64,000 bases of DNA from Cyanobium sp. NS01 (GCF_014280235.1 NZ_CP047940.1:1922001-1986000), one strand, 5' to 3'; numbered from the stretch's first letter, positions 32,179 to 41,907 are shown. Notes: generated by a model not told the origin, from the sequence alone. A program made the numbers and translations.

Positions 32179-35154
32179 ATGGAGTCGCCCCAGCTTTTCG
32201 AGCCCGTGCAGGCGGCCTCACCCCAAGAACTGCGACACCTGCAACGGGGACCCGTGGTGGGGGAGCTTGAGGGTTTTGTGACCACCGGCGGCGTGGCGGG
32301 CTGGGTGTGTGCGACGGCCAGCGGCACCGGCGACAACAACCAAGACGCCAACGCCGCCCCACCCCTGGCCGTGCGGCTGGTGCTCGCCGACCTGCTCCAC
32401 CCCAGCCGCACCTGGCAGCTGGCCGAACTGCAGGCCCAGCAACCCCGCCCCGATTTGCCCGCCCTCGGGATGGAGCTGGAGCGGGCCTGCGGTTTTCTCT
32501 TCCTCGGCCATTCCGGCGTGGAGCTGCCAGCCCACAGCTCCGGCATGGTGTTGCGTGCCTTCTGCCAGCTGCCGGCCCAGGCGGCTGAAACCTGGCAGGA
32601 ATTGCCCGGCAGCCCCCTGCGCCTCGACGGCGAGCGCTACGCCCTGCTGCAGGAGCTCTGTCGCCTGGGGCTGGGCCGCCGCGCCCGCCTGGTGGGCCTT
32701 GACGGCCACCAACTGCGGGGCTGGGCCACCGGCACCACCCCCCTGCAGCTCCGCCTTGATGGCGGCGAGGCCCCCCTGCCAATCGCCCCACCCGACCCCC
32801 TGCCCCAGGGCGAATGGCCCTTCCAGCTGGAGCTGCCCGCCGGCCTCTGCGACGGCGCCGTGCACCACCTGCAGCTGGAGACCGACCAGGGTGAACCAAT
32901 CGACGAACGCCTTGAGCTGGTGCCCTTCCAGCTCACCCCCTGGGCCGCCCTGCTCGAGCACGGCCAGGCCCCCTTCCCCGACCACCTCTCGCCCCTGGCC
33001 CGCGAGCGCCAGCGCAGCCTGCTGCTCTGGCTGGAGCAGTCCGACCGCAGCGGCCAACCCCTGCCCGCCCAGCTGCCGCTGTGGCAACGGCTGCTCAGCC
33101 AGCCCCTGCGCCGCGACGGCCAGGGCCTGGCCCTGCCGCCCGGCTGCGAACCCGGCCCCGACGGCGCCCCCGTGCCCCGCCAGCCCCTGCAGCTGCCGGT
33201 AAGCGAGCAGCCGCGGGTGTCGATCGTGATCCCGGTGCACGGCCAATACCCCAGCACCCGCCGCTGCCTGGCGGCGATCGCCCACGCCCCCACCGCCGTG
33301 CCCTATGAGCTGATCGTGGTCGACGACGGCTCGCCCGACGCCACCACCACCTGGCTGGAGGCCGAGGCTCCGGCCGTGCGCCTGGTGCGCCACGACTTTG
33401 CCCGCGGCTTCAACCAGGCCTGCTGCAGTGGCGCCGCCGCCGCCCGTGGGGAGTTCATCGTGCTGCTCAACAACGACACCGAGCCCTGCGCCCACTGGCT
33501 TGAGGAGTTGCTCGATCCCTTCCAGCGCTGGCCGGATACCGGCCTCAGCGGCGCCCAGCTGGTGTTTGCCGACGGCCGCCTGCAAGAGGCCGGCGGCATC
33601 GTGTGGGGCAACGGCGAGCCCTGGAACTACGGCCGCGGCGGCAACCCCTACGACCCTCGCTACGCCTACGCCCGCCAGGTGGACTACGCCAGCGGCGCAG
33701 CCCTGGCGATCCGCGCCGAGCTCTGGCGCCAGGTGGGCGGCTTCAGCCCCGAGTTTTCCCCCGCCTACTACGAGGACACCGACCTGGCCTTCAAGGTGCG
33801 CCAGGCCGGCCACACCGTGCGCTACGCCCCCCTGGCCCGGGTGATCCACCACGAGGGCGTGAGCAACGGCAGCGACACCGAGGCCGCCAGCGGCCTCAAG
33901 CGCTACCAGGAGCTCAACCGGCCCCTCTTCGAGCGGAAGTGGGCCGAGGCCTTCGAGGGGTCGGATCAACCCGACCTCAGCCGCGCCGAACGGATCAAAG
34001 ACCGCGGCATCCTCGGCCGCGCCCTCTTCCTCGACCACGACACCCCCCGGCCCGACCGCGATGCCGGCAGCCACGCCGCCCTGGTGGAGATGGAGCTGGT
34101 GCAGGCCCTGGGCTGGAAGGTCACCTTTCTGCCCGCCAACCTGGCCTGGTTGGGCCGCTACACCGAGGAGCTGCAACGCCGGGGCATCGAAGCCCTGCAT
34201 GCCCCGTTTGTGCTCTCACTCGAGCAAGTGCTGCGCCAGCGCGGCGCTGAGTTTGGGCTCATCTACATCACCCGCTACACGGTGGCCCAGCAGGCCCTGC
34301 CGCTGATCGCCCGCCATGCCCCCCAGGCCCGGATCCTCTTCTGCAACGCAGACCTGCACCACCTGCGCGAGTTGCGAGCCACCCGAGCCCAGGCCCTCGA
34401 GGGCGAGGCTGCTGAGCGTGCCCTGGCCCAGGTGCGGGAGGTGCAGCAGCAGGAGCTGGCCGTGATCCGCCAGGTGCACCTCACCTTCAGTTATTCGGAG
34501 GTGGAACGGGCGGTGATCGAGGCCGCAACCCTCGGCGGCGCCCCCACCGCCCCCTGCCCCTGGGTGGTGCAGGCCCCCGAGCAGCCCGCCCCCCTGGCCG
34601 GTCGCGCCGGCCTGGCCTTCCTCGGCAGCTATGGCCACCCGCCCAACCGCGAAGCGGTGCAGTGGTTTCTGGACGAGGTTTGGCCCCTGCTGCAGCAGCA
34701 CTGCCCCGAGCAGCATCTGCACCTCTATGGCAGCGGTATGCCCGCGGAGCTCAGCGCCAGCTGGGGTGCCATCCCCGGCGTGGTGCTGGAAGGCTGGGTG
34801 GCGGATCCGGCCAGCGTGTATGCCCGCCATCGCCTCTTCCTCGCCCCGCTGCGCAGCGGGGCCGGCCTCAAGGGCAAGGTGGCCGCCGCCGCCGCCCACG
34901 GCATCCCCCAGCTGCTCAGCCCCCTGGCCGCCGAGGCCACCGGCCTGCGCCACGGCCAGGAGGTGTGGATCGCGGAGGCGCCCAGCGACTGGCTCGCGGG
35001 GGTGGAGCAGCTCTGCCACAACGACCACCAATGGCAGGCTATGGGCGATGCCGCCCACCGCTACGCCCGCAGCACCTGGAGCCGGGAGCGGGGGCTGGCC
35101 CTGATGGCCGACGCCTTGCAGCGCCTCCGGCTACCCCTGAGCCAACCCGCATGA
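32179..35154 (+). CDS. Two-domain glycosyltransferase (GT2 plus GT4-like)
   Basis: A 991-residue protein from ATG 32179 (the frame is open further upstream). Residues 1-340 are beta-rich and unassigned. A GT2 domain starts near 347 with VSIVIPVHGQYPSTRR, with LIVVDDGSPDATTT, VLLNNDTEPCAHWLEE and YYEDTDLAFKVRQAGH. From about 613 a GT4-like domain follows (ALFLDHDTPRPDRDAGSHAA, FLGSYGHPPNREAVQWFLDE, LRSGAGLKGKVAAAAAHG). Plan and motifs match the paralogue at 12125-15142. It overlaps the parvulin-like gene by 4 bases, making it the first gene of the secretion operon, which argues that it glycosylates the exported product or the glycan bound to it. Confidence 0.85.
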   Translation: MESPQLFEPVQAASPQELRHLQRGPVVGELEGFVTTGGVAGWVCATASGTGDNNQDANAAPPLAVRLVLADLLHPSRTWQLAELQAQQPRPDLPALGMELERACGFLFLGHSGVELPAHSSGMVLRAFCQLPAQAAETWQELPGSPLRLDGERYALLQELCRLGLGRRARLVGLDGHQLRGWATGTTPLQLRLDGGEAPLPIAPPDPLPQGEWPFQLELPAGLCDGAVHHLQLETDQGEPIDERLELVPFQLTPWAALLEHGQAPFPDHLSPLARERQRSLLLWLEQSDRSGQPLPAQLPLWQRLLSQPLRRDGQGLALPPGCEPGPDGAPVPRQPLQLPVSEQPRVSIVIPVHGQYPSTRRCLAAIAHAPTAVPYELIVVDDGSPDATTTWLEAEAPAVRLVRHDFARGFNQACCSGAAAARGEFIVLLNNDTEPCAHWLEELLDPFQRWPDTGLSGAQLVFADGRLQEAGGIVWGNGEPWNYGRGGNPYDPRYAYARQVDYASGAALAIRAELWRQVGGFSPEFSPAYYEDTDLAFKVRQAGHTVRYAPLARVIHHEGVSNGSDTEAASGLKRYQELNRPLFERKWAEAFEGSDQPDLSRAERIKDRGILGRALFLDHDTPRPDRDAGSHAALVEMELVQALGWKVTFLPANLAWLGRYTEELQRRGIEALHAPFVLSLEQVLRQRGAEFGLIYITRYTVAQQALPLIARHAPQARILFCNADLHHLRELRATRAQALEGEAAERALAQVREVQQQELAVIRQVHLTFSYSEVERAVIEAATLGGAPTAPCPWVVQAPEQPAPLAGRAGLAFLGSYGHPPNREAVQWFLDEVWPLLQQHCPEQHLHLYGSGMPAELSASWGAIPGVVLEGWVADPASVYARHRLFLAPLRSGAGLKGKVAAAAAHGIPQLLSPLAAEATGLRHGQEVWIAEAPSDWLAGVEQLCHNDHQWQAMGDAAHRYARSTWSRERGLALMADALQRLRLPLSQPA

Positions 35155-35972
35155 GCCAGCCCACCCCCCGCACCAACCTGCCCGAGCCCCTCTCGGGTCT
35201 ACCCGATGCGGCGGTGGTGGAGCTGGGCCATGGCCTGCCCTGGCTCACCCTCGGCGAAACCAACCGGCTCGTGCGCCAGCAGGGTCTCGCCCCGGCCCTG
35301 GCCCGCGCCTGGCTGCTCGATGAACTGGTGCGGGCCATTCCCCTGGATGCCGAGCAGGAGCGGCAGCTGATCCGCGCCTGGGTAGAGCAGCAGGGGGTCC
35401 ACAGCGAGCTGGAACTCGACGCCTGGCTAGAGCGCCAGCGGCTGCGCCGCAGCGATCTGGCCGTGCTCGCCACCCAGCAGGAACGGCTGGAGAGCTTTCG
35501 CCAGCACCGCTGGGGGGATGAGGTGGAGGTGCAGTTCCTGCGCCGCAAGGCCGAGCTCGATCAGGCCGTGTACTCCCTGCTGCGCGTCAGCGACCAGGCC
35601 CTGGCCGAGGAGCTGCACCAGCGCATCGCCGCCGCCGAGGCCGACTTCGGCAGCCTCGCCGCCCAGCACGCCGAGGGGCGGGAGCGCCACAGCCGCGGAG
35701 TGATCGGCCCGATTCCGATGGCCGCCGCCCATGCCGAGATCGCCGGCCGGCTGCGGCTGGGGCAGCCCGGCCAGCTCTGGCCCCCCTTCCCGGTGGAGCG
35801 CTTCTGGGTGGTGCTGCGGCTCGAGCAGCGCCTGCCGGCCCGCTTGAACGCCGAAACCAGGACCCGCATGATGGGCGAGCTGTTCGAAGCCTGGTTGCAG
35901 GAGCGTCTGAATCTGCTCCTGGCCGGCGAGCCCCTGCCCGCCCTGCCGCCCCTGCCGGGCTCCGCCCCATGA
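35151..35972 (+). CDS. Parvulin-like (PpiC-type) protein of a type I secretion operon
   Basis: A 273-residue protein whose second half follows the PpiC/SurA pattern: DEVEVQFLRRKAELDQAVYS, ELHQRIAAAEADFGSLAAQH, then GVIGPIPMAAAHAEIAGRLR and a hydrophobic strand ERFWVVLRLEQRLPA. Parvulins isomerise prolyl bonds and assist folding of exported proteins; no signal peptide is seen, so this one would act on the substrate in the cytoplasm before export. Some parvulin active-site positions look altered, so it may be mainly a chaperone. Start ATG overlaps the upstream stop (ATGA), and its own stop overlaps the ABC transporter start. Confidence 0.75.
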   Translation: MSQPTPRTNLPEPLSGLPDAAVVELGHGLPWLTLGETNRLVRQQGLAPALARAWLLDELVRAIPLDAEQERQLIRAWVEQQGVHSELELDAWLERQRLRRSDLAVLATQQERLESFRQHRWGDEVEVQFLRRKAELDQAVYSLLRVSDQALAEELHQRIAAAEADFGSLAAQHAEGRERHSRGVIGPIPMAAAHAEIAGRLRLGQPGQLWPPFPVERFWVVLRLEQRLPARLNAETRTRMMGELFEAWLQERLNLLLAGEPLPALPPLPGSAP

Positions 35973-38938
35973 CCTCCGCTCCGGCCGAGCTGCTGCTCCG
36001 TGGCTTTGCGCCCTTCGAGCGCCTGCCCGTGGCCCTCGCTCCCCTGCTTGACCCCCTGCTGGAGCCCTGCCGCTTCCGCCTCGGGCAAACCGTGCTCCGC
36101 CCCGACGTGCTGCCCGCCGGGGTGCTGCTGATCCGCAGCGGCCAGCTGCGCAGCCTCGCCCCCGCCCCCCGCGGCCAGGGGCTGCGCACGATCGAGCGCC
36201 TCGGCGCCGGCGCCATCGCCGGCTGGGTGTCGCTGCTGCGCGACGAGCCCTGCGAGCACCTGCGCGCCACCACCGAAGTGGAGGCCTCCCTGCTCCCCGC
36301 AGCCCCCTTCCGCGAGCTGCTCGCCGGCCACCCGGCCCTGGCCGCCGCCTTCCAGCAGCGCCCCAGCGCCAGCGAGCTGCACGCCGTGCTGCTGGCCCTC
36401 GCCCCCGCCCAGCCCTGGGCCCTGCAGGAGCTCGAGGCCTGGCCCGAGCCCCTCACCACGAGCTGCGTGCGCAGCCTGGCGCCCGGCCCGGAAACCAACC
36501 TGGCCCTGCCGCCCGGCTACCACTGGCATGTGAGCAGCGGCCGTCCCCTCGGCGAAGCCTGGCCCGAACCGCCGCCGGCCCTGGCCCCCCTCGCCGCCAG
36601 CGATCCCTGGCTGCGTCTGATCGGCTTCCCGGCCCCCGAGCCCGCCGCAGAGGCCCCTCCAGCCGCAGACGCGCCCAGCCGGGCGGCGGTCGACAGTCAG
36701 CCCCCCCTGGCCACCCCCGAAGTGCTCGGCCCCGACGAATACACCCCCTCTCCGGAACCGCCCCCAGCCCGCAGCCAGCCCGGCGAGCTGCGCCTCCAGC
36801 CCGCCAGTGGCTCCCGCGCCATCGCCCTGGCCCTCTGCACCGCCTTGGCCGACTACTTCGGCCTGCCCCTCAACCGCGACTCCCTGCACCAGCAGGTGGA
36901 CGCGATCCTGCAGCGCCAGGCCGCCATCAACCTGGTGAACCTGGGCCAGATCATGGACACCCTCGGCCTGCGGGTGGTGCTCAGCCGCGTGCCCACCGAC
37001 CGGCTGAGCCGCGTGCCCACGCCGGCCGCCCTGATGCAGAACGGCCGCATCGGCCTGCTCGACGGCGTCGATCCCGAAGGCCAGGCCCGGCTGCTCGAAG
37101 CCGAACTCGGCACCCTGTTCGTGCCCTGCGAGCAGCTGGCCACCCACGACGGCGACCAGACCGAGCTGCTGCTGTTCCAGAAGAAGGACGACGCCAAGAC
37201 CCAGAACTTCGGCTGGGGCTGGTTCCGCCCCTACCTCAGCGAGCACCGCCGCGAGCTGGTGGAGGTGCTGCTCAGCTCCGTGGTGATCAACGTGCTGCGG
37301 CTGGTGTTCCCCCTCGGCATGCTCACCCTGATTCGCTCCAGCAGCGTGAGCGGCGGCATCGGCACCGTGCTCAGCATCGGTGCCGTGATGCTGCTGGCGG
37401 CCGTGATCGAAGCGCTGCTCAAGAGCCTGCGCACCTACGTGTTCACCGACACCGCCAACCGGGTGGACCAGGCCGCCAAGAGCACCGTGCTCGACCACCT
37501 GATCCGCCTGCCCCAGGGCTTCTTCGACAGCCGGCCGGTGGGCCGGGTGGTGTTCTATTTCAACGAGCTCGACAAGCTGCGCGACCTGCTGCTCGGCCGC
37601 ACCCTCACCTCCCTGATCGACCTGGCCTTCGTGCCCCTCTACCTGCTGGTGATCCTGTTCATCAGCCCGGTGCTGGCCCTGGTGCAGCTCGCCTCCGTTC
37701 CGGTGATCCTCGGCGTGGGCCTGCTCGCCAATCCGGCCATCAAGGCCCAGATCCAGCGCGCCAAGGGCGAGGCGATCAGCACCTACAGCTTCCTCACCGA
37801 GGCCCTCACCGGCGTGCAGACGATCAAGGCCCAGAACGCCGAACTCAAGACCCGCTGGGAATTCGAAGACCGTTACACCCGCTTCCTGGGGGAAGATTTC
37901 AAGCTGCGCGTGATCAACGATTCCAACGCCAACCTGCTCGAGTTTCTCAACAACTTCAGCCAGCTGCTGTTGATCGTGGTGGCCATGTGGCTGGTGATCC
38001 AGCAGAAAATGAGCATCGGCGGCCTCTTCGCCGTGCGCATCCTGGGGGGCTATGTGGTGGGGCCCCTCACGCAGCTGCCGCGCCAGTGGCAGCAGATCCA
38101 GCTCGGCGCCCAGTCGCTGGCAATCGTGGCCGATGTGGTGGACAGGCCCACCGAGCAGACCCTGGCCGAAACCCAGAACATCCCCATGCCGGCGCTGCAG
38201 GGCCGGGTGGAGTTCCGCAACGTCAGTTTCCGCTACCGGGATGAGGGCCCGCTCAACCTCGAAGGCGTGAACCTGGAGATCCCCGCTGGCGCCTTCGTGG
38301 GCTTGGTGGGGGGCTCCGGCAGCGGCAAGTCCACCCTGCTCAAGCTGCTGCCCCGCTCCTATGCCCCCCTGGAGGGCGCGGTGCTGGTGGATGGTCTCGA
38401 CATCAGCAAGATCGAGCTCTATTCCCTCCGCCACCAGATCGGCGTGGTGCCGCAGGAATCGATGCTGTTCGACGGCTCCATCCGCGACAACCTGCTGCTT
38501 GTGAAGCCCGACGCCACCGCCGCCGAGATGATCCGTGCCGCCCGTATCGCCTGCGCCCACGACTTCATCATGGAGCTGCCCCGCGGTTACAACACCGGCG
38601 TGGGCGAACGCGGTGCCGGCCTCTCCGGCGGCCAGCGTCAGCGCCTCGCCCTTGCCCGGGCCGTGCTGCAGAACCCTCGCATGCTCATCCTCGATGAGGC
38701 CACCAGCGCCCTCGACGCCAGCACCGAGCGGCAGCTCTGCATCAACCTGCTGGAGGCCTTCCGCGGCCGCACTGTGTTCTTCATCACCCACCGCCTCGCT
38801 ACCGTGCGGCCCGCCGATGTGATCGTGCTGATGGAAAGGGGTGCGATCATGGAACTGGGAAGTCATCAGCGTCTGATGGACCAGCAGGGCTGGTATTACG
38901 CCCTCTACCGCAGTCAGAACCAGGAGGGCATGGCCTGA
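35969..38938 (+). CDS. Type I secretion ABC exporter with cyclic-nucleotide-binding domain
   Basis: A 989-residue half-transporter. Residues 1-150 resemble a cyclic-nucleotide-binding domain (FRLGQTVLRPDVLPAGVLLI, GAGAIAGWVSLLRDEP). Residues 270-400 are C39-peptidase-like but degenerate: around SRAIALALCTALADYFGLP the catalytic Cys position is not kept, and no His follows where expected. A transmembrane domain (about 415-700) comes next, then the ATPase with Walker A GLVGGSGSGKSTLLKLL (near 780), signature LSGGQRQRLALARA (near 885) and Walker B MLILDEATSALD. Lack of the Cys means no leader cleavage, as in RTX exporters, so it probably exports C-terminally addressed proteins together with the adjacent HlyD protein. 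Confidence 0.88.
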   Translation: MTSAPAELLLRGFAPFERLPVALAPLLDPLLEPCRFRLGQTVLRPDVLPAGVLLIRSGQLRSLAPAPRGQGLRTIERLGAGAIAGWVSLLRDEPCEHLRATTEVEASLLPAAPFRELLAGHPALAAAFQQRPSASELHAVLLALAPAQPWALQELEAWPEPLTTSCVRSLAPGPETNLALPPGYHWHVSSGRPLGEAWPEPPPALAPLAASDPWLRLIGFPAPEPAAEAPPAADAPSRAAVDSQPPLATPEVLGPDEYTPSPEPPPARSQPGELRLQPASGSRAIALALCTALADYFGLPLNRDSLHQQVDAILQRQAAINLVNLGQIMDTLGLRVVLSRVPTDRLSRVPTPAALMQNGRIGLLDGVDPEGQARLLEAELGTLFVPCEQLATHDGDQTELLLFQKKDDAKTQNFGWGWFRPYLSEHRRELVEVLLSSVVINVLRLVFPLGMLTLIRSSSVSGGIGTVLSIGAVMLLAAVIEALLKSLRTYVFTDTANRVDQAAKSTVLDHLIRLPQGFFDSRPVGRVVFYFNELDKLRDLLLGRTLTSLIDLAFVPLYLLVILFISPVLALVQLASVPVILGVGLLANPAIKAQIQRAKGEAISTYSFLTEALTGVQTIKAQNAELKTRWEFEDRYTRFLGEDFKLRVINDSNANLLEFLNNFSQLLLIVVAMWLVIQQKMSIGGLFAVRILGGYVVGPLTQLPRQWQQIQLGAQSLAIVADVVDRPTEQTLAETQNIPMPALQGRVEFRNVSFRYRDEGPLNLEGVNLEIPAGAFVGLVGGSGSGKSTLLKLLPRSYAPLEGAVLVDGLDISKIELYSLRHQIGVVPQESMLFDGSIRDNLLLVKPDATAAEMIRAARIACAHDFIMELPRGYNTGVGERGAGLSGGQRQRLALARAVLQNPRMLILDEATSALDASTERQLCINLLEAFRGRTVFFITHRLATVRPADVIVLMERGAIMELGSHQRLMDQQGWYYALYRSQNQEGMA

Positions 38939-40470
38939 TGCAGCGCCGACCCTCCTCCCTCGTGAACCTCTACGACCGCTGCCTGCACTGGCTGCGCTCG
39001 CCCCTGAATCGCCGCCCGCGGGCCTTCGGCAGCTCGCGGCGCCCCAGGCCACCCGCAGACAACGGCGCAGCCGGCGCCGCGCCGATCGAGCCCGTGCGCG
39101 TTGACCTGGTGGGCGGCGAGCCCACCTCCCTCGCCGGCAACGACGCGCCCACCACCTTCGGCGGTTCCTTGGCGCCCCGCCCGCAGGGCCTGGCCCCCTC
39201 CTGGAGCTTCAACCAGACGGTGCTGCTGCGCAAGCAGCGGCGCGGCTCCTCGGTGATGATCTGGGCTGGCATCGGCACCACCGCCGTGCTGGGCCTCTGG
39301 GCCATCACCGCCCCCCTGGCCGAAACCGTGGCCGTGGAGGGCAAGCTCGAGCCAGGCAATGCCACCCGCCGCATCGATGCCCCAGTGCCCGGCGTGGTGG
39401 AGGAGGTGCTCGTGCAGGAGGGGCAGCAGGTGCGCCAGGGCCAGCCCCTGGTGCGCTTCGACCTGCGCGAACCCCGTAGCAAACTGGCTGCCGCCGAGAG
39501 CATCCGCGAACGCCTGCTGAACGAGAACCAGATCGCCGCCGCCACCCTGGGCGACGCCGCCGCCACCGCCGCCCTCACTGCTAACCAGCGCCAGCAACTG
39601 GCCAGCCAGGCCGAAGAGTTGGCCAGCCGCCGCGAAGCGGCCCGCCAGGAACTGGCCAAGGCCAAAGCCCGCTACGCCGGCTTCCGGGCTACCCTCGCCA
39701 CTTACCGCAACATCGCCAACCGCTTCGCGGGCCTGGTGAGCGAGGGAGCCGCCAGCGAGGTGCAGCTGCTGGAGGCCCGTCAGCGGGTGCAGGAAACCGA
39801 GAGCAGCATCGCCCAGGAGCAGCGCGAGATCGCCCGGCTGCAGTCCACGCTGGTGAACACCGGCGCCGTCACCAGCGTGGAACTGCGCCGCAAGGTGGAG
39901 GAGAACCTGCGCCAGATCGCCCAGCTCGACAGCGAAGTTCAGCTGGCCCGCCAGCAGATCCAGTTCGGCGAACTCACCGCTCCCGCCGCTGGCACGGTCT
40001 TCGACATCGAGGTGAGTCCGGGCAGCGTCGTGGCCCAGGGAACCGGCACCAGCACCAGCGCCGTGGGCAAGTCGCTGATGAAGGTGGTGCCCCAGGAGGC
40101 CCTTGAGGCCCTGGTCTACCTGCCCAACACCGCGATCGGCTTCGTGCAGCCCGGCCAGACCGCCCAGCTCTCGATCGCGGCCTTCGAGGCTGGCGACTTC
40201 GGCACCGTGCCCGCCGTGGTGGAGCGCATCGCCTCCGATGCCCTCACCGCCGATGAGCAGACCCGTGTGCTCGGCACCCAGGCCTCAGGCCTGTTCTATC
40301 CCGCCGTGCTGCGGCTCGAGCGCCAGACCATCGACCTGCGCCGCAAGCAGGTACCGCTACAGGCGGGCATGACCCTCACCGCTGATATCAAGCTGCGCGA
40401 ACGCCGCTTCATCAACATCCTCACCAGCTTCCTCGAAGACCAGCGCCGCAACCTCGAGCGGCTGCGCTGA
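38938..40470 (+). CDS. HlyD-family membrane fusion protein
   Basis: A 510-residue periplasmic adaptor. A Pro/Arg-rich cytoplasmic lead of about 100 residues precedes one transmembrane helix (VMIWAGIGTTAVLGLWAITA), then the first lipoyl half with PVPGVVEEVLVQEGQQVRQG, a long coiled coil (about 185-330) and the second half beginning QFGELTAPAAGTVFDIEVSP. It links the ABC exporter to an outer-membrane channel (TolC-like), which is not encoded in this window. The ATG shares one base with the exporter's stop codon, so the two are translationally coupled. Confidence 0.9.
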   Translation: MQRRPSSLVNLYDRCLHWLRSPLNRRPRAFGSSRRPRPPADNGAAGAAPIEPVRVDLVGGEPTSLAGNDAPTTFGGSLAPRPQGLAPSWSFNQTVLLRKQRRGSSVMIWAGIGTTAVLGLWAITAPLAETVAVEGKLEPGNATRRIDAPVPGVVEEVLVQEGQQVRQGQPLVRFDLREPRSKLAAAESIRERLLNENQIAAATLGDAAATAALTANQRQQLASQAEELASRREAARQELAKAKARYAGFRATLATYRNIANRFAGLVSEGAASEVQLLEARQRVQETESSIAQEQREIARLQSTLVNTGAVTSVELRRKVEENLRQIAQLDSEVQLARQQIQFGELTAPAAGTVFDIEVSPGSVVAQGTGTSTSAVGKSLMKVVPQEALEALVYLPNTAIGFVQPGQTAQLSIAAFEAGDFGTVPAVVERIASDALTADEQTRVLGTQASGLFYPAVLRLERQTIDLRRKQVPLQAGMTLTADIKLRERRFINILTSFLEDQRRNLERLR

Positions 40471-40757
40471 TGGCGCCCGGCCACGACGACCCCCGCCAGC
40501 ACCCCTGGTGGCAGCACGTGCCGGCTGCCGACAAGCGCGGCGTGCAGCGGCGCCGCCGCTGGCGGCGGCTGGGCACGGCGCTCGGCAGCCGGTCTGGCCA
40601 GCTGGCGCTGCTGCTCGGCCTCTACCTCGCCATCGCCCTGGGGATGCTGCGTGCCGGCGCAGGCCCCATCACCCTGCTGGTGGTGCTCCCCCTGGTGCTG
40701 CTGCCGGCCCTGGCCGGCCTCGCCTACTGGCTCATGTGGAAGGACTTCCACCACTGA
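40470..40757 (+). CDS. Small two-helix membrane protein
   Basis: A 95-residue protein with a basic N-terminal part (RRRRWRRLG) and two hydrophobic helices, LALLLGLYLAIALGML and ITLLVVLPLVLLPALAGLAY. Its ATG overlaps the HlyD stop by one base, so it belongs to the secretion operon and may be an accessory inner-membrane subunit. No family name is known to me. Its last 26 bases overlap the 3' end of the convergent gene at 40732. Confidence 0.7.
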   Translation: MAPGHDDPRQHPWWQHVPAADKRGVQRRRRWRRLGTALGSRSGQLALLLGLYLAIALGMLRAGAGPITLLVVLPLVLLPALAGLAYWLMWKDFHH

Positions 40758-41907
40758 CCGCCTGGGAGCTGGCCGCCTGGGGTTGCTGGCCATAGATGCC
40801 GGAGATCTCCCGCACCAGCCACACCGGCAGGTGCTGCTCCCCGCCCCCGAAGGCGATCCGGCCCGGGGGGTAGAAGGGCAGAGCTGCCATCAGGGCATTG
40901 TTCGCCCTCGGCTGGCTCATGTCGGCCACCAGTGGCGCCAGCGCGTTGCGCAGCTGGCGGTCGTCCGGGCTGAGCACAGTTGCGGAGAATCCGCTGCCCA
41001 GCAGGTCCCGATACAACCTTCCGAAACTGCTGCGGTACAGCGCCTCCAGCTGCTCCGCCGGCGCATCCAGCCAGATCTGTCCCAGCAGCAGACGCAGCTC
41101 CTCCAGCTCCTGCTGCACCGCCCGATCCTCCGGATCGATCACATGCAGGTTGATCAGGCCGTTCATGCGGCTCTGAAAGTCGGCGCTCTGGGCCAGCTCC
41201 AGGGCCTCGCCGCCGCGCCGCGATGACAGCTGGGGGAGCTGGGGGAGTGGTTCGCGCCGGGGGGCAGGACCCCCATGGCGGTCAGGGTTCACGCCGAGGC
41301 TGGGCGCCCGGCCATAGGCCTGCCCGGCCGGCTTCAGCAGCGCAGCCGGTTGCCACAGCCGCTGCAGCATCTGTGGATCGAACAGACGGGCGTAGTCCTC
41401 CTGCAGCCAGTCGGGAACCTGGCTGAGTGGATCGGCCACGCGCATCTTGCCCGGCTGGAAGTAGGGCATCGCCGCCAGCAGCACATTGGCGGTTTCGGGC
41501 CGCTCAAAGGCGCTGGTCAGCCGGTGGGCCAGGGCATCCTTCCAGGCCTGCTCCTGCTGCACCAGCGTTTCCCGCGCCAGCCGACCGGCCAGCAGCACCC
41601 GGTAGCACTCGCCGATCGGCGAGCGGTAGAGCACCTCCAGCTGGTCCACCGGCGCCGACAGCCAGAACTGACACAGGCACTGGCGAGCCAGGCGCGCCTC
41701 CGCCAGCGCTTCCGGCGAGCCGCTGCTCTCGTAGGCCTGGAAGATGCCGGCCAGCCGTGCCACCGACCAGGGGGTGATCCGAGGGGTGGAGCCCAGACCC
41801 GTGGCCGTCAGGCGCGGATCATCCACCAGGGTGTCCAGCGGCGGCCTGGCCAGGCCGGCCCCGTTATCGACTCCGAGGCGACGCAACAGCCGGCTCCACA
41901 GTGACAT
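40732..41907 (-). CDS. Protein with two tandem ~120-residue domains, unknown function
   Basis: A 391-residue protein in which the N- and C-terminal thirds are clearly homologous: QFWLSAPVDQLEVLYRSPIG with VLLAAMPYFQPGKMRVADPL against QIWLDAPAEQLEALYRSSFG with ALMAALPFYPPGRIAFGGGE. Each repeat ends in P(D/V)WLxxxxxxxY. The linker between is Pro/Gly-rich. No signal peptide or membrane segment is seen. I recognise no named domain; the fold is all-helical. It is convergent with the secretion operon and may have a role connected to it, but this is only proximity. The 120 bases between it and the next gene hold nothing obvious. Confidence 0.65.
   Translation of the reverse strand: MSLWSRLLRRLGVDNGAGLARPPLDTLVDDPRLTATGLGSTPRITPWSVARLAGIFQAYESSGSPEALAEARLARQCLCQFWLSAPVDQLEVLYRSPIGECYRVLLAGRLARETLVQQEQAWKDALAHRLTSAFERPETANVLLAAMPYFQPGKMRVADPLSQVPDWLQEDYARLFDPQMLQRLWQPAALLKPAGQAYGRAPSLGVNPDRHGGPAPRREPLPQLPQLSSRRGGEALELAQSADFQSRMNGLINLHVIDPEDRAVQQELEELRLLLGQIWLDAPAEQLEALYRSSFGRLYRDLLGSGFSATVLSPDDRQLRNALAPLVADMSQPRANNALMAALPFYPPGRIAFGGGEQHLPVWLVREISGIYGQQPQAASSQAVSGGSPST

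Noticed and set aside
32218-34200. Minus-strand frame of 660 codons opposite the large glycosyltransferase
   Set aside because: Low-complexity Gly/Ala/Val/Leu translation with no motif, antisense to clear GT2 and GT4-like motifs.
35561-39052. Minus-strand frame of 1,163 codons across the secretion operon
   Set aside because: It is Gly/His/Gln/Ala-rich with no domain and lies opposite three well-supported genes; long antisense frames are expected at this G+C.
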